DNA from: Micrasema longulum
Lineage: Eukaryota > Arthropoda > Insecta > Trichoptera > Brachycentridae
Direction: 5' to 3'
Length of the DNA: 64,000 nt
NCBI GenBank assembly: GCA_022494885.1
Contig: JAGVSM010003736.1
Location: forward strand, 62,001 to 126,000
Below are positions 57,892 to 64,000 of this stretch, piece by piece. The notes under the pieces were generated by a model that saw only the letters and a list, made by a program, of their open reading frames with translations, was not told the DNA's origin and did no database searches. Positions within the stretch are counted from its first letter, which is position 1; the number at the start of each line of letters is the position of its first letter. The position numbers were made by a program, and so were the translations under genes.

Positions 57892-58874
57892 CTAGAAAAA
57901 TAATAAATAATAAAATGAGGTAACTATCGGTTTTTAAAAATACAATGCTGAATGTGTTCGAAATGTCAAATTACATAATTATCTTTTTAAAAATGTTCAT
58001 TCATTCTGTACATTATATTAAAGTACACATAAGGTTTTTAATGTGGACAATAAATGCCCGTTATAAAGACTACTCATCAAAATACTTTTATAAATATTTT
58101 ATTTAGTTCAATAAAATTTTTGAAAGGCACATAGCTAATTTTATCATTGATTTGAATTTAAGTTTTAATTGGATTCAGTTTATTTCTTTTGCATCGCAAA
58201 AATTCATTTGTAAAAATTAAGCATTTTTTTTAAGAGTAGAAAAATTAAAAATAAATTATTAAAATAACTTTAAGATGAGAGAAAATAAACACTTATTATG
58301 GTACCTAAATAATGATATTTTTTCTGAATTCGCAAACCATCAAGGAAATAAACATAATTGTATCTGGACACTGGATTAAAAGTTATTCATGTTGAAAATA
58401 AAATATTAAAATTACACTATTTGGAAATCTTAGTAATTAAAAAAGCCACAACAAATAAACAATATTTCCTTGAGTTCACACTCGCATCTCGCTCAACACT
58501 TCCCATCTTTACAACAAGAACAATATGTCAGAAAGACTTAGCTTATTAGCTCTACATGTTTCAACTAAATGTTAAAAAAACACTGTTAAAATAAACTAAG
58601 ATAAGATTCGTTAATTAATTATACCTTGATAAAGAATCTTGTGTAGTTTGAAACTGGTCCGTAGAAAAAAAAAGTAGTTACAAAGTTGTTTTATTTTTAT
58701 TTTTATTTTATTAGTTTCATTATTAATTATTTTTTGAGCATTTTAAGTCGTGGCTTATTTAGCGAACCGTTTTTAATACTTTTATTCAATAAGTATAATA
58801 ATTTTTCTAATGAGCAAGTTAAAAACATTTTCATTCATAATTTACGATAGTTTTTAATCTACCAAATATTAGTA

Positions 58875-59102
58875 TAAATCACTTACCCACTTTTCTATGT
58901 CTACCGGTTTCGAGACGTACCCGTCTTTTAGTCACGACACCAATTCAACTAACATGCAAAACCCACTATACACCTACTAACATGTTGATTTAAAAACAAA
59001 TGATTTTAGTAAGCAACCCTTTCATGCGTTAATGCATGTCCTGACGAGGAGACAGGTACGTATCGAAACCGGTAGACATAAAAAAGTCGGTAAGTGGTTA
59101 TA
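58875..59102. repeat. Repeat R4, two copies head to head
   Basis: 58875-58985 (minus: GTGTATAGTGGGTTTTGCAT, GTCGTGACTAAAAGACGGGT, CGTCTCGAAACCGGTAGACA) faces 59040-59102 (plus: CTGACGAGGAGACAGGTACG, TATCGAAACCGGTAGACATA). The ~60-bp arms pair with few mismatches across a ~105-bp spacer. Confidence 0.75.
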
Positions 59103-59661
59103 TACATGTATTTAGTAACATTAAATCAAATGTTTGACCACAAAGTTAATGCCTTAAATATGTATAATATTTTTTATTTAATTTAGACATCTGCATGTAT
59201 TTTGTATTTAATAACATTAATAATAATTTAACATTTTTGCTATAATATAACCGGATAGATACAATATTATTTCTTAAATAAAAAAATATGGACATGTTTT
59301 TCATTTTAGGGGCATAAAAATGATCAAAATGTTTCTTTTTAATTAAATTCTGACAGTAGCATCTTCTCTCTCATGATGGATTGCTTAACATATTTTTTTT
59401 AATCCGACAGGAAACATGAACCTTAATTCCAGTCTTTTACACTACATCGGAACAATAAGTCTTCCGCAATATAATTATACGTAATAATAATGTACGAGTA
59501 ATATTGATATTTCAGTCGTCTATTTCTAAAATCAGCTATCCCCCTTTGGCCGCCATAGAGAGATAGCGGGTTTTGGAAATTTACGAATTATTTCTGTGAT
59601 AGATATGTACGAAATTGACAGCTAAGTTATCATTTAGGGTGTAACTGTCAGATTAATACAA

Positions 59662-60340
59662 TCAACTTACAAAATACACTGATTTTGATATTAATATACT
59701 CGTATATCCCAATATTGCAATTTTCAAAATCCTGATAAATCTTGCACTTATTGATCCGATGGGTCCACAACCATTTTTTTTATTTAAATGATGCGGTGGG
59801 GATAAACATGGTTTATCACAAGAACACGATTTTTTGTTCTTCTTGGTGCAGGTCATAGATTTATGGTCTCCCGCACAGTGCAAGCAGTGGTCTTTTTTTT
59901 TTTTCATTTATCGTGCCACGGAATGACCGAAACCCATGCATTTGTAGCATTGCATTAAAGGGCAACTGTCTTCGACCTGTACCCTCTGGTCTCCAATGCA
60001 GATTCGGTCTTGGCTGATCATGGCTTCTCTCCCTTCCTTACTTATAAGAAGGACGGCATCCCTCAAACTCTCGCTGTTCTTGTTGCAGAATGACCTTTGC
60101 AACTTTATAGCGTCTTTGTTTTTCCTCGCGGGTTCGAAGATCGAGTCATTCTGTTGAAAAATATACTCGATCATTTCCTCATCACAGGTTTCTTTTTCGA
60201 TATCTTTCAGTAGGACTGTCGGCATTAATCTTTTGCCCTCCTTGGCGACCAGGTTCCCCTTGGTTAGCTGTCAACAGGCCGGCTTCTCCTGAAGAGTTTT
60301 AAGTGGTTTCCTCTTCACATGAGCAAATGCTGGGAAGTAT
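59662..60340 (-). pseudogene. Retrotransposon gag-like ORF1 with CCHC zinc knuckles
   Basis: Two abutting minus frames (59908-60225, 105 codons; 59662-59907, 81 codons) are parts of one protein split by a stop codon. The first holds MPTVLLKDIEKETCDEEMIE, then QVEDSCPLMQCYKCMGFGHS; after the stop follows HCLHCAGDHKSMTCTKK. CYKCMGFGHS and CLHCAGDHKSMTC are successive CCHC knuckles in the spacing used by non-LTR (R1/jockey-type) ORF1 proteins. The upstream text QLTKGNLVAKEGKRLMPTV extends it to about 60300. The ORF2 that should follow is absent. The A+T-rich C-terminus after 59760 is probably not part of it. It lies inside the lectin intron, on the same strand. Confidence 0.75.
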
Positions 60341-60693
60341 CTGATTGGCCCACATTAGAATATTCTCCCTGATTCCAACAGTTTAACTAAAATAATGTAT
60401 AATGATAGCAGAAAAATCCTCTTTTTGAAATATAAACCTCGTATATTATAAGCAAGGTAAAAATAATGCAACTCCTATATAAAAAAAAGAATACGATAAT
60501 TTAGAAAATCACATTTTATATTTCGATTCATATTTAAAATATGATGTCCATTTGCGCAATAAAGTCATATCGTGTTGTTAAAAAGTTTACGATAGTATTG
60601 CACGAGGGTAGTATCGCATGTCATTCATTTACCAATTTCACGAAAATTAGGATAAATCCCTTTTTTCCCCCGAGCCCTTCATATTTTGATGTT

Positions 60694-60932
60694 TAATTCC
60701 CCGAGCTTCTGCGCAAGCTGCTAAAGACTAAGTTCTATGGTTATGTGTTTCTCTGTTCGTAAACCGTTAGGATTTTAATTCTCTGAGCTTCTGCGCATGC
60801 CGCAGAAGATTTCTATGATTAGGTGACCAACTGACCGTAAACCGTTAAGTTTTTTATTTCCTGAGCCTCTTCGCAAGCTGCCGAAGACTTATTGTTCTAT
60901 AATTTCACTGTTCAAAAACCGTTGGTATTCTA
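60694..60932. repeat. Three-unit degenerate tandem repeat (~80 bp)
   Basis: Units start at 60694, 60776 and 60855. Each has a GAGCTTCTGCGCAAGCTGC-like block and, about 60 bp on, GTAAACCGTTAGG-like text. The middle unit contains the perfect stem CTTCTGCG / CGCAGAAG around CATGC. Confidence 0.8.
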
Positions 60933-61160
60933 AGCAGTTAAATGAATTATTTACCAAAGGTCTTGGTAAAACCTGAGTTTAAAAACCATGAGTGTAAGAA
61001 CTGAAAACTTAATTTGTTAAGGAAAGATTAAGTTATATAAATTAAAATATATATTGTATTTACATAATTCAAGTGAAACTAGTCAGAAATCATTGCTTGT
61101 TATTTTACTACAAATCATCAAGGTTTACAATAAAAATTCTCTGATCAACGTAATTTCCTT

Positions 61161-61620
61161 AATTTGTTGCAACCGAGAGGGTTAACATTTTGAGAAGGGG
61201 ATATGGAAGTCTAGGCATTTTCAGGGTTTATTTCCTATCATTGACTAGTTTAAGTGACTAGTTGTCACAATGTGTAATATTCACTATTCTGCCGATGTTT
61301 AAACATCCATATTTTCTCAATTATTTCATTTGTTGACTTAAGTGAAGTAAAAGAGCTGAAACCTTTATTATTTGGGTGAGGTTCATCCGGTTGAACATTG
61401 GTTGAATTGTCACCTACTAGGCAACGCCTGAAAACAAATTTCTAACTTTCATATTATCTCTTTTACAGTTAGGTCATAAACCCCGTTAGTGCCAAAACTT
61501 CTATATTTCCTTCTCAAAACATTTTCCCTCTCTGTTCCAACAAATTTAGATCTAAAAAATTCCCTAGGGTGGAAATGCAGCCTGTCTACAAACATTTGGA
61601 CACACTCCAAACACTGTTAA
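61161..61620 (-). mobile_element. Long-terminal-inverted-repeat element, copy G
   Basis: The left end AATTTGTTGCAACCGAGAGG is mirrored by the right end CCTCTCTGTTCCAACAAATT (61541-61546 outermost). Both arms carry GAAGGGGATATGGAAG / TATTTCCTTCTC-type blocks and the GGCATT/TAGTGCC motif over about 75 bp. The inner AGGCAACGCCTGAAAAC block is also in copy B. The one-sided flank (AGATCTAAAAAATTCCCTAG, CAAACATTTGGACACACTCC) follows to 61620. This is the copy with both ends best preserved. Confidence 0.8.
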
Positions 61621-63024
61621 CAAAATGATCGCTTAGAAGTGTGAGTAATTATATCAATTATACATGTTTAAAGGTATACAATTAGTTGTTGAAAGGAAAA
61701 TATAAACGCAACTCGTGGTATTCTGACAATTCTACAAATTCTCATATTTGTTATATAAATCACGTATCGTTTGAAATGGAAAATGCCAGGCTTTCTAAGA
61801 AATGCTTTGAAATTTGTACTCTGTAAATATGGAAAGAGTTTCTAGGAATTTAATTAAAACTTGAATAATTTTTTGATCAATTTTAGCATAATATAAAAGA
61901 TGTTTTAATTTTTTGATATGCCATTGTTTTGATATTTAAAAAAAATTAATGGTTCTGCATTTGCAACGGTAAAATTGATTTTCACCTTTTTATATAATAC
62001 TTCATTAATGAAAAACACATGACGGAATGCCATTGCAAAAAAATATTTGTGGATATAATCGAAAAACTTTGTACACTATTGATTCTATTTTAAATTTGAT
62101 TTTTTATTAAACAAATTTATTGATAATTAACAAAGAATTGAATTCAAACACCCAAAAACGGTATATTATTTTATTTGATTGTTCATTGTCGTTTAAGGGT
62201 TCAAATTTATGTATTTTGAAACGGGTAGATACTCGTTATTTTATGTAAAATTGTATTTTTTTATACAAACACCTTTAAAAACTTGAATATCGCGTAAAAA
62301 ACATTCTAGAATATGTTATTACAATAACTACACAGAATAATGATTATGTTAGACTGAAATTGGCAAATCGCTTAAATATCTCGATATGTAAAATGCTGAT
62401 AAGACAAATTTAGAAATTTGTAAAAAAAAAAACAAATAAAGCAAAAACTCGTACCGAACATTCATGGCTACTACACGGCTTGATATATTTTAATTAATAA
62501 GACATCTTTATCATATCCGTTTAAAAATAAAATTTTACACACGGTTCGCATTGGTACAACAATGGCAGCATATCTTGATCATTTATTAAATACGTGAAGG
62601 CAAGATGATCAGTCTCAGTCAGGTGCCAGTCTAGAGAGTATGACTTTTCCAAGTGTAAAAACACATTTTAAAATATTTTTTTCATTTTCAGGATTCTGGT
62701 TCTATTTAAACTTAGACCTATATTTTTGTTCCGCCCAAATACGGGAAAAAAATATAAGCAGAATCAGTACTCTTAACTGATTATATTTCTCAATAAATAA
62801 AATGATTTGATTGATGTTTTTGATGTATTTTATAATTAAAATAAATTATGTGTTATGTTTTTTGTATATCATTCAAAGATGTTACCTAAAATATTCGAAT
62901 TTATTTGTATTTATTTCAGCGAAATACTCTCTTCTTATATCCAATTATTTTAATGCGATTAAGGTACTGAAAATGATGTACAAATATTTATTTCATTTTG
63001 TAAAGGAAAACACGAAATCATTAC

Positions 63025-63158
63025 CCTGTTAGTGGCAGAAATCTTGGCTCTTGAAGCTGACCAGAACCATCCATTTATGTTCTTCGGATAAAGGTCACCA
63101 TTATCGCATCCGGCGAAATCACAAAGCCTTCCGCTGGTCCAAATATAGGGAATATTGT
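63025..63158 (-). CDS. C-type lectin, penultimate coding exon
   Basis: The minus strand gives TTTTATTTTCAG, then 134 bp of coding, then the donor GTAATGA. After a 2-base split codon it reads NIPYIWTSGRLCDFAGCDNG, then DLYPKNINGWFWSASRAKIS, then ATNR. This is the middle of a C-type lectin domain. The segment IWTSGRLCDFxGCD plus NGWFWS is the form taken by the WIGL region in a conserved class of insect secreted lectins that carry an extra Cys pair. Joined in phase 0 to 57646-57891 it leads to the QPD and WHD motifs. Signal peptide, first helices and first domain Cys are not in the window (none found in 63159-64000). No stop or frame break is seen. The longer plus-strand frame over this spot is its shadow. 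Confidence 0.85.
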
Positions 63159-63339
63159 CTGAAAATAAAAGATAATATTGACATGTGTATATTAAAAGCT
63201 GGCAACCTTCTTTTTTTTTTAAATGTGAACGTCAGGGTATTTACTGGACTGTTGTTGTCAGCTGGTTTAAGAACTCAAATACCCCACTCTGAAATTCAAT
63301 CGTTCTCAGAAATTCATGTTTTGCTCAGTATTTAGGTAT

Positions 63340-63640
63340 TTGATTGTACGAAAGCTGATAAAATTGGCTTTTAAGTTTATACTTATAACAATGACACTCA
63401 TCTCCATTGTCAATAATTATTATCATCTGCTTATCCTCATCCAGACCTAATGGTGCAATAGCCACTGTATTGTAATTCCAATAACCGAGTTTATGATCAA
63501 TCCAACGCTTCAGGTACCACTCCAGGAACAATAAAATATTGTAGGGTGGAACCACCTTTCAAACTTTGTCAAAAATCGAACCATAGACTTCAATCATGGA
63601 AAGCGAATGCGCCAACCACTGCACTACGAGGCAGACTTAT
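63340..63640 (-). mobile_element. SINE-like repeat S4 (minus), in lectin intron
   Basis: The minus strand reads CTGCCTCGTAGTGCAGTGGT, TGGCGCATTCGCTTTCCATG, GTCTATGGTTCGATTTTTGA (B box), then TTGTTCCTGGAGTGGTACCT and GAAGCGTTGGATTG, in the order of 52328-52440. The remaining sequence to 64000 has no recognised exon. Confidence 0.65.
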
Positions 63641-64000
63641 TTTTAATCGTTTTAACTTTCAGAATGTTTACCTGAGAGTAGCCATTGAGTAGAAAACACT
63701 CATCCAGAGTTCAAGTTTGTTTTCACATCCCAAACTGTTTTTTTTATGCCGTTAACTCGTTTAGCCATAGTGTAAAAACCATATGGCTTTTTTTTTATTT
63801 CTGTGAAATAAAAGATCTGAAGCCTTTTTATGTTCCCTCTAGAACTTTGACACAAGTGTTTCTCTTAAAATAATTGGACGTATGTACCTACTTAAAATAT
63901 AATACATTACGTGAGAAAATCCTGGAAAACGTTTAAATAAATCAAGTCGATAAAAAAATATTAGTCTTTTGAAAGTGAGATAAATGAATATTTAAACCAG

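Larger units (their letters stand above)
57892..63024 (-). other. Intron of the C-type lectin gene (5.1 kb)
   Basis: It is bounded by AGG/GTAATGA at the right (63024 inward) and TTTTTCTAG at the left. Both exons are in phase 0 at this junction, and the joined protein (SATNR then IPKGWG) fits the family. Contents: an inverted R4 pair, a gag-like fossil, an 80-bp tandem repeat and inverted-repeat element copy G. 61621-63024 shows nothing else recognisable. Confidence 0.75.

Noticed and set aside
63051..63335. 94-residue plus-strand frame
   Set aside because: It is the antisense shadow of the lectin exon at 63025-63158.
1..64000. Bacterial operon, phage or CRISPR system
   Set aside because: No such features; base composition, splice sites, SINEs and LINEs all point to an animal nuclear genome.

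Overview
The window is A+T-rich (roughly 70% by eye) nuclear DNA from an animal, almost certainly an insect. It holds intron-style splice sites, tRNA-derived SINEs, many decayed non-LTR retrotransposons, DNA-transposon fossils, and the end of one host gene of a family I know from insects. A lepidopteran is my best guess, because of the lectin type and the CACGCGG-type repeat ends, but this is not proven. There is no bacterial-style gene organisation. Nearly all short open frames are chance frames or lie inside repeats.

The one host gene I can support is a C-type lectin on the minus strand at the right end. Two exons (63025-63158 and 57646-57891) share splice phase and together encode the C-terminal half of a C-type lectin domain, ending in WHDVACYHKKPFICED. 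A poly(A) signal lies about 170 nt downstream. Its 5' exons must lie to the right of the window. The 5.1-kb intron between the two exons contains a decayed retrotransposon gag-like frame, a head-to-head repeat pair, a tandem repeat and a long-inverted-repeat element.

The rest is a repeat landscape. Coding fossils, left to right: a three-frame unassigned gene relic (6966-7693); a hAT transposase tail (10.4-11.4 kb); a LINE 3' end (12.5-13.0 kb); a reverse transcriptase scrap (20.4 kb); a 1.7-kb CR1/L2-like LINE (21.5-23.2 kb, minus); a pogo/Tigger-like transposase (23.7-25.0 kb, minus); an endonuclease-type LINE tail (26.4-27.0 kb, minus); LINE tails at 28.1-28.6 and 41.6-42.0 kb; nested LINE tails at 46.2-47.8 kb; and a CCHC gag fragment at 59.7-60.3 kb.

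Dispersed families were recognised by comparing places within the window. They are at least four tRNA-like SINE types; a seven-copy family with long terminal inverted repeats; a family with tandem GGCCC motifs and a CTAG end; a family carrying an ACCGGTAGAYATA box; a 0.8-kb repeat present twice, one copy split by another repeat; and a pair of diverged segments with a cysteine-rich frame (3.2-3.7 and 49.6-50.1 kb). Long stretches (14.7-20.0, 31.2-33.1, 35.7-37.6, 50.1-52.2 kb) show no gene that I can recognise. A few may hold regulatory DNA (13.48 kb palindrome, 37.7 kb G+C-rich block).
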